From positions 181,539 to 245,538 of the forward strand of contig NZ_DRFS01000006.1 of assembly GCF_011050415.1 (NCBI RefSeq): a stretch of DNA of 64,000 nucleotides, read 5' to 3'. The notes below the pieces were generated by a model. That model searched no databases. It was not told where the DNA came from and saw nothing but the letters and a program-made list of their open reading frames with translations. A program made the translations under genes and the position numbers. This document shows positions 16,196 to 25,815 of this stretch, piece after piece. Source of the DNA: Halomonas sp. (GTDB lineage Bacteria; Pseudomonadota; Gammaproteobacteria; Pseudomonadales; Halomonadaceae). Positions within the stretch are counted from its first letter, which is position 1. Each line of letters starts with the position of its first letter.

Positions 16196-18448
16196 TTATT
16201 CCCCTGCTTCTAAGCGGTCAACTTTTTGGAAGCCACGTGGCAGCTTGCTACCCCGTCGGCCGCGCTCGCCGCGATAATAAGCCAGATCGTCAGCTTTTAG
16301 GGTTAGTTTGCGCTTACCCGTATGAATTATCAGCGCATCGCTAGAGGCCAGCACTGCAAGACCACACACAAACTCTTCCCTACGCGCTGCCCGTGGCCCC
16401 GGAATATCGAGCATTTTATTGCCTTTACCTTTGGACATCTCGGGCAGTTGATCCAAGGGGAACAGCAGCAGTCGTCCCTCATTTGAAACAGAAGCCACCC
16501 ACAACTCATCACCCTGCGGCACCTCAACCGGCTCCATGACGTTACAGCCCTTAGGCAGGCTAAGCACGGCTTTACCAGCTTTGTTTTTACCGGTAAGCGT
16601 ATCAAGCCGCGCCACAAAGCCATAGCCACCGTCGGTGGCGAGCACAAAGCGTCGCTCAGGAGGGGCAAACATTAGCCCCGCCATTTTCGCCCCTGCAGCA
16701 ACGTTAGCACGCCCTGTCACCGGCTCACCCTGCCCCCTGGCGCTCGGGAGATTATGCGCCGACAAGGTATAGGCCCGTCCGGTATCATCCAGCAGCACCA
16801 GTGGCTGATTGGTTTTACCCCGCGCCGCCAGGAGGAAGCTATCACCGGCTTTATAGGAGAGCCCTTCGGGGTCAATATCGTGCCCCTTGGCCGCTCGTAT
16901 CCAGCCTTTATCCGACAGCACCACGGTAATCGGATCAGCACCCATCAGCTCGACTTCAGACAGCGCCTTGGACTCTTCACGCTCTACCAGCGGTGAGCGG
17001 CGAGCATCGCCATGCTCTTTACCCGCTGCACGGATCTCTTTTTCGATCAAAGTAGTCAGCTTGGCTTCGCTGCCTAACAGACCTTCTAAATATTTACGCT
17101 CTTTTTCCAGCTCATCCTGCTCGCCGCGAATTTTCATCTCTTCGAGTTTGGCAAGGTGACGCAGGCGCAACTCTAGAATAGCTTCCGCTTGGCGATCAGA
17201 GAGCTTGAAAGTCGCCATCAACGAGGCTTTAGGGTCATCCTCTTCGCGAATAATGCGGATCACTTCGTCAAGATCCAGGTACGCAATCAACAGGCCTTCC
17301 AGGATATGCAGACGATCTTCGACCTTGCCTAGCCGGTGCTCTAACCGGCGGCGTACCGTGCTGCGACGGAACTGCAGCCACTCACCCAGCATTTCGGGTA
17401 ACGGCATCACCCGTGGTCGGCCGTCCAGGCCAATCACGTTCATATTCACCCGCACGTTCTTTTCAAGGTCGGTGGTGGCAAACAGGTGTGCCATCAGCGA
17501 CTCAACGTCGATGCGGTTGGAACGCGGTTCGATCACCAGGCGGGTCGGCTCTTCATGGGTCGACTCATCGCGCAGGTCTGCCACCATAGGCAGTTTTTTG
17601 GCCTGCATTTGCGCTGCAATCTGCTCTAGTACCTTGGCACCGCTTACCTGATAGGGCACGGCGGTAATCACGATATTGGCTTCTTCGCGAATGTATCGCG
17701 CACGTAGTTTTACTGAGCCTCGACCGCTTTCGTAGAGCTTCCTAAGATCTGCAGGCGGGGTAATGATTTCTGCATCAGTGGGGAAGTCCGGTGCGGGCAC
17801 AAATTCCATCAAATCGGCAGTCGTGGCCTTGGGATTGCGCAGCAAATGGCAGGTTGCTTCCACTATTTCCGAGACGTTATGCGGTGGAATATCGGTGGCC
17901 ATGCCAACCGCAATCCCGGTGCCACCATTGAGCAGCACATGGGGCAGCTTTGCAGGCAGTACCAGCGGTTCCTGCATGGTGCCGTCAAAGTTAGGTACCC
18001 AATCAACCGTGCCCTGGCCCAGCTCGCCAAGCAGCACTTCGGCAAACTTGGAGAGCTTGGCCTCGGTATAACGCATGGCAGCGAAGGATTTAGGGTCATC
18101 TGGGCTACCCCAGTTGCCCTGGCCATCTACCAGCGGGTAGCGGTAGCTAAATGATTGCGCCATCAGCACCATGGCTTCGTAGCAGGCGCTGTCGCCATGG
18201 GGATGGAACTTACCCAGTACGTCACCGACGGTACGCGCCGACTTTTTGTACTTGGCATTGGCGTGCAGCGCCAGCTCGCGCATAGCGTAAATAATCCGCC
18301 GCTGCACGGGTTTCATGCCGTCGCCAACATTGGGCAAGGCACGGTCAAGAATCACGTACATCGAGTAGTCGAGGTACGCTTTTTCGGTGTAGTCGCGCAG
18401 GGAGAGACGTTCGACGTCGCCCTCCGCTACTTGAATATCCATGGTCAT
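16196..18448 (-). CDS. parC: DNA topoisomerase IV subunit A
   Basis: This 750-residue subunit cuts and rejoins DNA to decatenate chromosomes. The catalytic tyrosine lies in AMRYTE. The quinolone-resistance region reads [12 protein letters not shown], with Ser and Glu at the two usual mutation sites, so no classic resistance change is seen. The C-terminal part holds the blade-like repeats of the DNA-wrapping domain. Translation probably uses GAGG in the last codons of parE, six bases upstream. Length matches the E. coli protein (752). Confidence 0.96.
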   Translation of the reverse strand: MTMDIQVAEGDVERLSLRDYTEKAYLDYSMYVILDRALPNVGDGMKPVQRRIIYAMRELALHANAKYKKSARTVGDVLGKFHPHGDSACYEAMVLMAQSFSYRYPLVDGQGNWGSPDDPKSFAAMRYTEAKLSKFAEVLLGELGQGTVDWVPNFDGTMQEPLVLPAKLPHVLLNGGTGIAVGMATDIPPHNVSEIVEATCHLLRNPKATTADLMEFVPAPDFPTDAEIITPPADLRKLYESGRGSVKLRARYIREEANIVITAVPYQVSGAKVLEQIAAQMQAKKLPMVADLRDESTHEEPTRLVIEPRSNRIDVESLMAHLFATTDLEKNVRVNMNVIGLDGRPRVMPLPEMLGEWLQFRRSTVRRRLEHRLGKVEDRLHILEGLLIAYLDLDEVIRIIREEDDPKASLMATFKLSDRQAEAILELRLRHLAKLEEMKIRGEQDELEKERKYLEGLLGSEAKLTTLIEKEIRAAGKEHGDARRSPLVEREESKALSEVELMGADPITVVLSDKGWIRAAKGHDIDPEGLSYKAGDSFLLAARGKTNQPLVLLDDTGRAYTLSAHNLPSARGQGEPVTGRANVAAGAKMAGLMFAPPERRFVLATDGGYGFVARLDTLTGKNKAGKAVLSLPKGCNVMEPVEVPQGDELWVASVSNEGRLLLFPLDQLPEMSKGKGNKMLDIPGPRAARREEFVCGLAVLASSDALIIHTGKRKLTLKADDLAYYRGERGRRGSKLPRGFQKVDRLEAGE

Positions 18449-18454
18449 CGGGGG

Positions 18455-20350
18455 TTATACCTCAATGTCTGCGAGGTTGCCGTAATCTTCCAGCCACTTT
18501 TTGCGGTCACCGGCGCGTTTTTTGGCCAGCAGCATATCCATCATTTCCATGGTGCCGTCACCATCCGTCAACGTGAGCTGCACTAGGCGGCGAGTTTCGA
18601 TCGCCATGGTGGTTTCTCGCAGCTGTAGCGGGTTCATTTCACCCAAGCCTTTAAAGCGCTGCACGTTAGGCGTGCCGCGCTTGTTGGCCAGCTGCTTGAG
18701 AATGGCGGCTTTTTCACTCTCATCAAGGGCATAGTGCACCTCTTTACCCAGGTCAATGCGGTAAAGGGGCGGCATTGCCACATAGACGTGCCCGGCATCT
18801 ACCAAGCTTGGGAAGTGGCGCACGAACAACGCACACAGCAGCGTGGCGATGTGTAGTCCGTCGGAGTCGGCATCGGCGAGAATACAAATTTTATGGTAAC
18901 GAAGTTTCTCCAGGCCATCGCTACCCGGGTCAGCGCCAATAGCAACAGCAATATCGTGCACTTCCTGGGAGCCATAGATATCGTGGGTATCGACTTCCCA
19001 GGTATTCAGGATTTTACCGCGCAGGGGCAGAATCGCCTGGGTTTCACGGTTGCGCGCCTGCTTGGCACTGCCGCCCGCCGAATCCCCTTCGACCAAAAAC
19101 AGCTCGCTTTGCGCAGGGTCCTGGCCGGAGCAATCCGCAAGCTTACCGGGCAGAGCGGGGCCGGAAGTAACCTTTTTACGGAGCACTTTTTTGGCTTTTT
19201 TCTGACGATTTTGCGCCGCGTTGATAACCAGTTCGGCAATCGCTTCGGCCTGTTCCACGTGGTGATTTAACCACAGCGAAAAAGCGTCTTTGACGACGCC
19301 GGACACAAAGCCTGCAATGGTGCGCGATGAAAGCCGCTCTTTGGTTTGACCGGCAAACTGGGGGTCGAGCATTTTTACCGAGAGCACAAAGGAGGTGCGC
19401 TCCCAAAGATCATCGGCGGTCAGTTTGATGCCCCGGGGCAGCAGACTGCGGTATTCGCAAAACTCACGCAGTGCGTCCAGTAGCCCAGAACGGAATCCGT
19501 TGACATGGGTGCCGCCCTGGGGGGTCGGAATCAAGTTAACGTAGCTCTCCAACAGCGCTTCACCGCCCTCCGGCAGCCACTGAATCGCCCAATCGACGCC
19601 GTGTTCGTCGTCGTTGAAGTGGCCTACAAAAGGCTCCCGGGGCAGCACTTCGTAGCCATCCGTCGCTTCCACCAGATAGTCGCGCAGGCCATCGGCAAAC
19701 GCCCACTCGGTGGAGGTGCCGTCGGGTTCTCGCAAGGTGACTTTCAAGCCTGGGCAGAGTACCGCTTTGGCACGCAGCAAATGCTTTAACCGGGTGAGCG
19801 CTAACTTGGGACTATCGAAGTAGCTTTCATCCGGCCAGAAGCGCACCAGGGTGCCACTTGCCCGCTTGGGGGCTTTGCCAATTTCATGCAATTCTTCAAC
19901 TTTTTCGCCAAACTCGAAAGCCATGGCGTGGCGTGCGCCGTCGCGGGTAACTTCGACATCTAAGCGGCGCGAAAGCGCATTAACAACCGAGACACCGACG
20001 CCGTGTAGGCCACCCGAGAAGCGATAGCTGGTTGAGGAGAACTTTCCCCCGGAGTGCAGCTTGGTAAAGATCAGCTCAACGCCCGATAAGCCATGCTCGG
20101 GGTGCATGTCGATGGGCATACCACGACCGTTATCCTGTACCTCAATGCCGCCGTCGCTATGCAGCACGACGTTGATCTCGGTGGCATGGCCCGCCAGCGC
20201 CTCATCGACGCTGTTATCAATCACTTCCTGAGCAAGGTGATTGGGGCGTGTGGTGTCGGTATACATACCGGGACGCTTACGTACCGGCTCGAGCCCGGAC
20301 AGGACTTCGATGGAACTCGCGCCGTACTGAGAGGCATCAAACTGGGTCAT
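18455..20350 (-). CDS. parE: DNA topoisomerase IV subunit B
   Basis: This 631-residue ATPase subunit pairs with ParC. The GHKL ATP site shows DNSVDEALAGHA, DNGRGMPIDMHPEHG and GLHGVGVSVVNALS. The Toprim region shows EGDSAGGSA and DADSDGLHI. The track ORF begins 29 residues earlier; the ATG at 20350 (MTQFDASQYGASSIEVLSGL) gives a length equal to the E. coli protein. It is followed six bases later by parC. The upstream gap of 276 bases to pgi holds a structured repeat but no gene. Confidence 0.96.
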   Translation of the reverse strand: MTQFDASQYGASSIEVLSGLEPVRKRPGMYTDTTRPNHLAQEVIDNSVDEALAGHATEINVVLHSDGGIEVQDNGRGMPIDMHPEHGLSGVELIFTKLHSGGKFSSTSYRFSGGLHGVGVSVVNALSRRLDVEVTRDGARHAMAFEFGEKVEELHEIGKAPKRASGTLVRFWPDESYFDSPKLALTRLKHLLRAKAVLCPGLKVTLREPDGTSTEWAFADGLRDYLVEATDGYEVLPREPFVGHFNDDEHGVDWAIQWLPEGGEALLESYVNLIPTPQGGTHVNGFRSGLLDALREFCEYRSLLPRGIKLTADDLWERTSFVLSVKMLDPQFAGQTKERLSSRTIAGFVSGVVKDAFSLWLNHHVEQAEAIAELVINAAQNRQKKAKKVLRKKVTSGPALPGKLADCSGQDPAQSELFLVEGDSAGGSAKQARNRETQAILPLRGKILNTWEVDTHDIYGSQEVHDIAVAIGADPGSDGLEKLRYHKICILADADSDGLHIATLLCALFVRHFPSLVDAGHVYVAMPPLYRIDLGKEVHYALDESEKAAILKQLANKRGTPNVQRFKGLGEMNPLQLRETTMAIETRRLVQLTLTDGDGTMEMMDMLLAKKRAGDRKKWLEDYGNLADIEV

Positions 20351-20516
20351 GTAACGTCGATTCCCTGAAAATCGTACTTGGCAAATAGTGCTGGCAAGCC
20401 GAACTAAATACTTAAATGAGTGATTGGCGGCTGGCAAAGTGGCACAGGATAGCGGAAAAGCAAAAAGCTGTATATCTAGCCATGTTTATTACCAGGGGCG
20501 CCGGGGATAGGTCGTA

Positions 20517-20579
20517 GAGGAGGTCATTTGCCATGGCCTGCAAATGTAGCGCCCATGGATGGGTTCCCAGCGCCTCCTC
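20517..20579 (+). repeat. Structured intergenic repeat, copy B
   Basis: An outer stem GAGGAGG/CCTCCTC (20517-20523/20573-20579) encloses hairpin CATTTGC/GCAAATG (20525-20531/20540-20546) and a 25-base block AGCGCCC-ATGGATGGGTTC-CCAGCG (20548-20572). That block is the same as in copy A at 4013-4037 apart from one base. The fold would be a three-way junction. It lies between pgi and parE, both minus strand. Downstream at 20591-20615 are further GC-rich inverted repeats (CCGGG/CCCGG) that may serve as the pgi terminator, though without a T-tract. Confidence 0.6.
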
Positions 20580-20626
20580 ATAAGCCTATAGCCGGGGTAG
20601 TCCCGGCGGCTAGCCACCGGGGTAAC

Positions 20627-22309
20627 TCACTCCTGCTCAGCCGCCCAAAATGCCTCAATCAACCCCTTACTGGAAGCATCCATCCGTGACATATCACCCT
20701 GGTGATCGATGATTTTCTGAGTATCGGTGGCAATTTGCTTGCCTAACTCGACGCCCCACTGATCAAACGGATTGATATCCCAGATGACGGCTTGAACAAA
20801 CACTTTGTGCTCGTAAAGCGCAATAAGCGCGCCGAGCGTCGCCGGAGTCAGTTGATCAAGCAGCACCGTTGTGGACGGCTGATTGCCACGGTAGCGCTTA
20901 TGCTCTGGCCGTGGGCCGTCATCTTCCAAGGCATCGTCGCCAAGCATTAATACACGGGATTGAGCAAAACAGTTGGCCAGCGCCAGACGGTGCTGGGTTT
21001 TAAGATGACGGCGGGTATCAGGATCCGCCACTTCGTCGTAGCGTTTAAGCGGCGCGATAAAATCACACACGACTGGCTGAGTACCCTGATGCAATAACTG
21101 ATAAAACGCATGTTGAGCGTTGGGGCCAAGTTGCCCCCAGAGCACCGGGCAGGTGGAGTAATTGACCGGCTGCCCCTGGCGGGTGACCGATTTACCGTTG
21201 GACTCCATCTCGAGCTGCTCAAGATAAGCAGCGAAATACTCTAACCGTCCGTCGTAGGGAAGAATGGAGTGCGCGCGAATATCCAGAAAATTAACATTCC
21301 AGATACCTGCCAAGCCAAGCAGTATTGGTAAGTTATCTTCCATGGGCGCCTCAGAAAAATGGCGATCCATGGCGTGGGCACCGGCTAAAAATTCACGGAA
21401 ATTGTCCATACCCACGACTAGCGCAATCGGTAAACCAATAGTGCCCCACAGTGAATAGCGCCCACCCACCCACTCCCAAAAAGTTAGCTGGTGATCAGGC
21501 GTGATTCCCCACTCGGTCATTTTGTCAGGGCTGGCTGACACCCCGATAAAGTGCTGACGCACCACCAATTCAGCGCTAATCGGTGTCGCACCATGCTGAG
21601 TCAAACGACCCAATAGCCACTCGCGTGCAGTATTAGCGTTAGAGAGCGTATCAATAGTGGTGAACGACTTGGATGACAGCACAAAAATAGTCGTTTCTGG
21701 GTTTAGCCGACTGAGATAATCCGCTAACTGCGAGCCATCCATGGTAGAGGCAAAATGCACCTCAACCGGATGAATATCTTTAGGTCGGCAGTCCGCCAAC
21801 GCATGGGTAACCATTAACGGGCCAAGGTCAGAACCTCCAACGCCCAGATTGACCACATGGCGGATAGGCTTACCGGTCGCCCCGCGCCACTGCCCGGCAT
21901 GCAGCTTGTTCACCAAACTCTCCATTTGGGCAAGACTTTCATGCACCGCAGCGACGATATCTTCACCCTCGACTTCAAGGGTGGCATCGGCTGGCAAGCG
22001 TAACGCTGTATGTAATGCCGGGCGATTTTCACTAACATTCACCCGCTTACCACTTAGCAGCGCCTCAATTGCCGAAGGCACACCCGCCTCGCTAGCCAGC
22101 GTAAACAGATGTTCGAGCGTATCGTCATCCCAGCGCTGCTTGGAGAGATCTAGCGTTAAGCCCGCCACCTGGCGAGTAAAGTTTTCCCAGCGCGAAGGCT
22201 CGGTGCCAAACAGCGTTTTCAAGTGAACGTGCTGCAGTGTTTCAGCGTGATGCTTTAACGTCTGCCATGCGGGCAGCGTATCGGGGGTAGCGCTTGATGC
22301 TGAGGCCAT
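20627..22309 (-). CDS. pgi: Glucose-6-phosphate isomerase
   Basis: This 560-residue enzyme interconverts glucose-6-phosphate and fructose-6-phosphate. Family marks include VVNLGVGGSDLGP, FVLSSKSFTTIDT (phosphate-binding serines) and SPDKMTEWGI with WVGGRYSLW. The C-terminal VQAVIWDINPFDQWGVELGK is cut here to its family core. The track ORF extends 41 residues upstream through the cmoA promoter; the ATG at 22309 has GGAG seven bases before it and starts MASASSATPD. The gene is divergent from cmoA, with about 120 bases between the chosen starts. Confidence 0.95.
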   Translation of the reverse strand: MASASSATPDTLPAWQTLKHHAETLQHVHLKTLFGTEPSRWENFTRQVAGLTLDLSKQRWDDDTLEHLFTLASEAGVPSAIEALLSGKRVNVSENRPALHTALRLPADATLEVEGEDIVAAVHESLAQMESLVNKLHAGQWRGATGKPIRHVVNLGVGGSDLGPLMVTHALADCRPKDIHPVEVHFASTMDGSQLADYLSRLNPETTIFVLSSKSFTTIDTLSNANTAREWLLGRLTQHGATPISAELVVRQHFIGVSASPDKMTEWGITPDHQLTFWEWVGGRYSLWGTIGLPIALVVGMDNFREFLAGAHAMDRHFSEAPMEDNLPILLGLAGIWNVNFLDIRAHSILPYDGRLEYFAAYLEQLEMESNGKSVTRQGQPVNYSTCPVLWGQLGPNAQHAFYQLLHQGTQPVVCDFIAPLKRYDEVADPDTRRHLKTQHRLALANCFAQSRVLMLGDDALEDDGPRPEHKRYRGNQPSTTVLLDQLTPATLGALIALYEHKVFVQAVIWDINPFDQWGVELGKQIATDTQKIIDHQGDMSRMDASSKGLIEAFWAAEQE

Positions 22310-22430
22310 GTGGCATCTCCAGTGGCGTCGTTCCATGCAGGGTCTGTTCTGGCTTACTGTTCTGACATGCTGTTCTGACATACATAGGACGCGTAAACTA
22401 CGCAGTCTTATTAATAATTCTGGCCTGACC

Positions 22431-23174
22431 ATGAGTGATGCATCTTACCGTGACGCTATCTTTTCGACACCCCTTGACCGAGTGGCAAGGTTCTCGTTCG
22501 ATGAAAAGGTGGTCGCATGCTTTCCCGACATGATCCGTCGATCCGTGCCTGGCTATGGGCAAATTCTAGGCATGCTGAGTCTGATTGCCCAGCGCCATCT
22601 GCGCCACGGCGCCCATGTCTATGACCTAGGCTGCTCGCTCGGCGCCTCGGGGCTTGCTTTGGCCGGCACGCTTGCGCCTGATGCTTTTCGCTACACCGGG
22701 GTTGATCTCTCCCCCGCGATGGTGGCCAAGGCACGGCAAACCTTTGCTGATGAGTGCCCAGCGTACGCGATGCAGGTGGAAGAAGCCGATATCCGTACCC
22801 TGGAGTATGCGCCTTCCGGCATGATCATTCTCAACTTTACGCTGCAGTTTCTGCCCGCGGCGGACCGTGATGCACTGTTGGCACGGCTTTACGCAGCGCT
22901 GGAACCCGGCGGCGTGCTGATTCTTTCGGAGAAAACCGTCGATGCCGATGAGCGCGATAACGCTTGGCGGGTTGAACGCTACCATGATTTTAAGCGAGCC
23001 AACGGCTATAGCGATTTAGAAATTAGCCAAAAACGTACCGCCCTTGAGAACGTATTGGTACCTGACACGCTTGATACACTGCATGGCCGTTTGAAGCAGG
23101 CAGGTTTTCCACGTTCCATGACGTGGTTCCAGTATTTGAACTTCGCGTCCATCATTGCTTTTAAGGAGGAGTGA
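22431..23174 (+). CDS. cmoA: Carboxy-S-adenosyl-L-methionine synthase
   Basis: This 247-residue enzyme makes carboxy-SAM from SAM and prephenate for the wobble-base modification cmo5U34 in tRNA. The SAM-binding motif is VYDLGCSLGASG. Family marks are FDEKVVACFPDMIRRSVPGY near the N-terminus and NFTLQFLP. The track ORF starts 41 residues too early; the ATG at 22431 (MSDASYRDAIFSTPLD) matches the family. cmoB begins two bases downstream with its ribosome-binding site inside the end of cmoA, so the pair is tightly coupled. Confidence 0.95.
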   Translation: MSDASYRDAIFSTPLDRVARFSFDEKVVACFPDMIRRSVPGYGQILGMLSLIAQRHLRHGAHVYDLGCSLGASGLALAGTLAPDAFRYTGVDLSPAMVAKARQTFADECPAYAMQVEEADIRTLEYAPSGMIILNFTLQFLPAADRDALLARLYAALEPGGVLILSEKTVDADERDNAWRVERYHDFKRANGYSDLEISQKRTALENVLVPDTLDTLHGRLKQAGFPRSMTWFQYLNFASIIAFKEE

Positions 23175-23175
23175 G

Positions 23176-24183
23176 GTGGATCTACCTGAACATCATCGCG
23201 CCCTGTATCAAGCTTTTCTAGATCAAGCTGTGCTCGACCAATCCCTCACCGCTTGGCTAGCCAAGCTACCCGAGCAGCTAGCCAATGGGCTCGACAGAAA
23301 TCGCCATGGCGATTTACCTGCCTGGGAAAAGGCGGTAGCCAAACTACCTCCCCTGCCCACTGAAAGGCGTGTTCAGTTGGACAGCGACACCGTCAGCGTT
23401 GAGCTGAATATCAGCGATAGCCAGCAGCGCCAGTGCTTTAACCTGCTAAGAAAGCTCGCGCCATGGCGCAAGGGGCCTTTTCAGCTGGGTGGCATTCAGA
23501 TTGATACCGAGTGGCGTTCTGACTGGAAATGGCAACGAGTCGCTCCGCATTTAGCACCGCTTAAGTACCGCAAAGTGCTTGATGTTGGCGGTGGTAGCGG
23601 TTATCACGCCTGGCGTATGGCGGGAGCAGGCGCAGCGTTTGTGCTGGTCATTGATCCTTCCCCGCGCTTCTATTGGCAGTTTCAGGCAGTACGCCACTTC
23701 GTGGGTGATGCTGACAGTGGCAGAACACAGTTCTTGCCGATAGGTATAGAAGATGTCCCGGAGAACCTAGCTTTCTTCGATACCGTCTTTTCCATGGGCG
23801 TGCTCTACCATCGCCCAGCACCGCTTGAACACCTTCAGCAGCTGAAGGCCGCGTTGAAACCGGGCGGCGAGCTAGTATTGGAAACCTTAGTCGTTGAAGG
23901 CGATGAGCAAACGGTATTTGTGCCCGGCGAACGTTACGCATCCATGCCGAATGTCTATTTCCTGCCCTCTTCCAAAGCGCTCTGCCACTGGCTTGAGCGC
24001 TGCGGCTTTACTAATGTGCGTGTGGTCGATGAAGCAGTCACCACACTTGAAGAGCAGCGCTCAACAGAGTGGATGACCTATCAATCGCTGGCGGATTTTC
24101 TTGATCCTAACGACCGCACCCGCACTATCGAAGGCTATCCTGCACCGCGCCGGGCTGTGATTTTGGCGAATAAGCCGAGCTAA
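23176..24183 (+). CDS. cmoB: tRNA U34 carboxymethyltransferase
   Basis: This 335-residue enzyme moves the carboxymethyl group of carboxy-SAM to 5-hydroxyuridine at tRNA position 34. The SAM/Cx-SAM site is VLDVGGGSGYHAWRM and a second mark is FSMGVLYHRPAPLEHL. E. coli CmoB is 323 residues. I chose GTG at 23176 rather than the TTG at 23155, because AAGGAGGAG sits at 23163-23171 and the family starts near here (MDLPEHHRALYQ). The third gene of the pathway, cmoM, is 18 kb away on the other strand. Confidence 0.95.
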   Translation: MDLPEHHRALYQAFLDQAVLDQSLTAWLAKLPEQLANGLDRNRHGDLPAWEKAVAKLPPLPTERRVQLDSDTVSVELNISDSQQRQCFNLLRKLAPWRKGPFQLGGIQIDTEWRSDWKWQRVAPHLAPLKYRKVLDVGGGSGYHAWRMAGAGAAFVLVIDPSPRFYWQFQAVRHFVGDADSGRTQFLPIGIEDVPENLAFFDTVFSMGVLYHRPAPLEHLQQLKAALKPGGELVLETLVVEGDEQTVFVPGERYASMPNVYFLPSSKALCHWLERCGFTNVRVVDEAVTTLEEQRSTEWMTYQSLADFLDPNDRTRTIEGYPAPRRAVILANKPS

Positions 24184-24355
24184 CCAAAATGCTGGTGGGG
24201 CTGGCGCTTGATAGGCTGATTCTGGGCGCGCTGCGTAAGTTCCGAGAGTCGCTATGCATGGCCCAATGCGGAAGAGTGCGCCGTTACCACTATGCTATAT
24301 AGGATCGAGTGAGTGGCACACGTCACCACCATCTTGAAAAAGGGGAAAGGACGCC

Positions 24356-25003
24356 ATGTGGAATAACGCAGCGACGCTCTGGGAGCACAGGCTAAGCGAT
24401 TTTCGTGACACCGTGGCCCGCGAGCCGATGCCTGGCTGCGGCGCTGTTGCCGTGATCAGTGCCGACCTGGGCCTGGCGCTCGTGCTCAAGGGGCTGCATC
24501 TTAGCCAGCATCATGATGCCACGGCGGCGCGCCAAGTGCTGATCGATGAAGGCGCGGCGCTTAAGCAGCACCTGGCGCCGCTGGCACAGGAGGATGTGAC
24601 TGCCTTTGAGGCGTTCATGGCAGCCGTCGGCCGCGATGAAGAAGATGAAGGACGTAACGAAGCTATTCATGCTGCGGCCGAAACTGCCGTTGAGGTACCG
24701 CTGAAAACAGCGCAGCTGTGTGAGGCGGCGCTAGTACTGACCCAGCAGGCAAGGGAACACATCGAACAGCAGTTTGTCAGTGACGCGCTCGCCGGGGCGC
24801 GATTGATTCACGCCGCGCTGCACAGTGTGCTGCTCAATGTGGATGTTAATGCCAGCCATCTTGGCAGTGACGCCTCCCGTGTCCGGTTCAGGCTTTGCCG
24901 TGATGGCCTCGCGCAGCGCGCCGATAGGCTTTTGTCGGCCATTACCGATACAGCCGCAGGGCGAGATCCCAAGTCAAAGCCTAATTCAGCGACAAGGGAA
25001 TGA
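24356..25003 (+). CDS. Cyclodeaminase/cyclohydrolase family protein
   Basis: This 215-residue helical protein belongs to the formiminotransferase-cyclodeaminase C-terminal family (FTCD_C, FchA-like). Such proteins act on folate C1 derivatives, either removing ammonia from 5-formimino-THF or opening methenyl-THF. The N-terminal GCGAVAVISADLGLALVLKGL matches the family's glycine-rich PGGGSVAA-type segment, but with an acidic/hydrophobic variation, so the folate-binding residues may differ. The ATG follows AAAGGA. It stands alone on the + strand between cmoB and a convergent peptidase gene. The 172-base gap before it contains a promoter-like TATATAGG but nothing else that I can support. Confidence 0.72.
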   Translation: MWNNAATLWEHRLSDFRDTVAREPMPGCGAVAVISADLGLALVLKGLHLSQHHDATAARQVLIDEGAALKQHLAPLAQEDVTAFEAFMAAVGRDEEDEGRNEAIHAAAETAVEVPLKTAQLCEAALVLTQQAREHIEQQFVSDALAGARLIHAALHSVLLNVDVNASHLGSDASRVRFRLCRDGLAQRADRLLSAITDTAAGRDPKSKPNSATRE

Positions 25004-25019
25004 TGAGGAGTATCGTTAC

Positions 25020-25694
25020 TTACCTTCGCAAAATCACCAGCCAGCGACCTAAGTTCATCACACTGGCGAGCGATGCCGCGACATAGGTAAAAGCGCAGGC
25101 GGTGAGTACATGCCGCGCCCCTGCCATATCGGCAGGCGGTACGTACTCTTTCAATAATGGCAGTGCCCGATTAAAGCTGGCATCGAACTCTACCGGTAGC
25201 GTCACCAGATGCACCAGAGCGGCCGTGCCAAAGCTGATCACCGCCATAACAATGACGATCGCCAGGCCCCCGGGTAAACGCGTTAATAGAAACAAAAAAG
25301 GGGCTGCCATCATTAAAATGGCACCCAATTTTTCGGCTTTTTGTGCGACACCCACCAAGCGGCTGCGCGCCAAAAGCGGCGTATAGCCTTCGTGATGCTG
25401 AATAGCATGCCCCACTTCATGGGCAGCCACCGTCACGGCGGTTAGCGAACGACCATCATAGTTATCGGGCGAAAGACGCACGCAGCGGGTTTCGGGATCG
25501 TAATGATCACCGTACTCGGTACGCTCTACGTTTACGCCCTCAACACCTAAGCGGCGCAGGAGATGATCAGCGAGTTCCGCGCCGGTACCTGGGTAATCGT
25601 CACGCCCACGGGTATGCCGTTTGAGCACCCATTTGGCCCACATATTAGGTAATACAAAAACGGCCAGCGCGAAAATGACCAGCAGAACAACCAT
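25020..25694 (-). CDS. Membrane zinc metallopeptidase (YugP/DUF232-like)
   Basis: This 224-residue membrane protein has a single N-terminal hydrophobic helix, a zincin motif AAHEVGHAIQHHEGY, and further helices around residues 130-160 and near the C-terminus. The HExxH with the flanking residues is typical of the neutral zinc metallopeptidase family that includes B. subtilis YugP. Substrate and role are not known for most members; membrane-protein quality control is a common guess. It is transcribed toward the cyclodeaminase gene, with ends 17 bases apart. Upstream at 25729-25748 are two TATGACCG direct repeats. Confidence 0.85.
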   Translation of the reverse strand: MVVLLVIFALAVFVLPNMWAKWVLKRHTRGRDDYPGTGAELADHLLRRLGVEGVNVERTEYGDHYDPETRCVRLSPDNYDGRSLTAVTVAAHEVGHAIQHHEGYTPLLARSRLVGVAQKAEKLGAILMMAAPFLFLLTRLPGGLAIVIVMAVISFGTAALVHLVTLPVEFDASFNRALPLLKEYVPPADMAGARHVLTACAFTYVAASLASVMNLGRWLVILRR

Positions 25695-25815
25695 GGCAAC
25701 ACCTATGAGTAAAAACGCCGCTACGATTTATGACCGCATGTATGACCGTAAAAAGTCTCTTTTCGGCCACGGCGTAAGGTGTATTTTTACCATGATGGTC
25801 AGCTAGGCTAAAGCA

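Noticed and set aside
16330-18126. Gyrase rather than topoisomerase IV for the 16.2-20.4 kb pair
   Set aside because: Lengths (750 and 631 residues) match ParC and ParE; GyrA and GyrB would be much longer.
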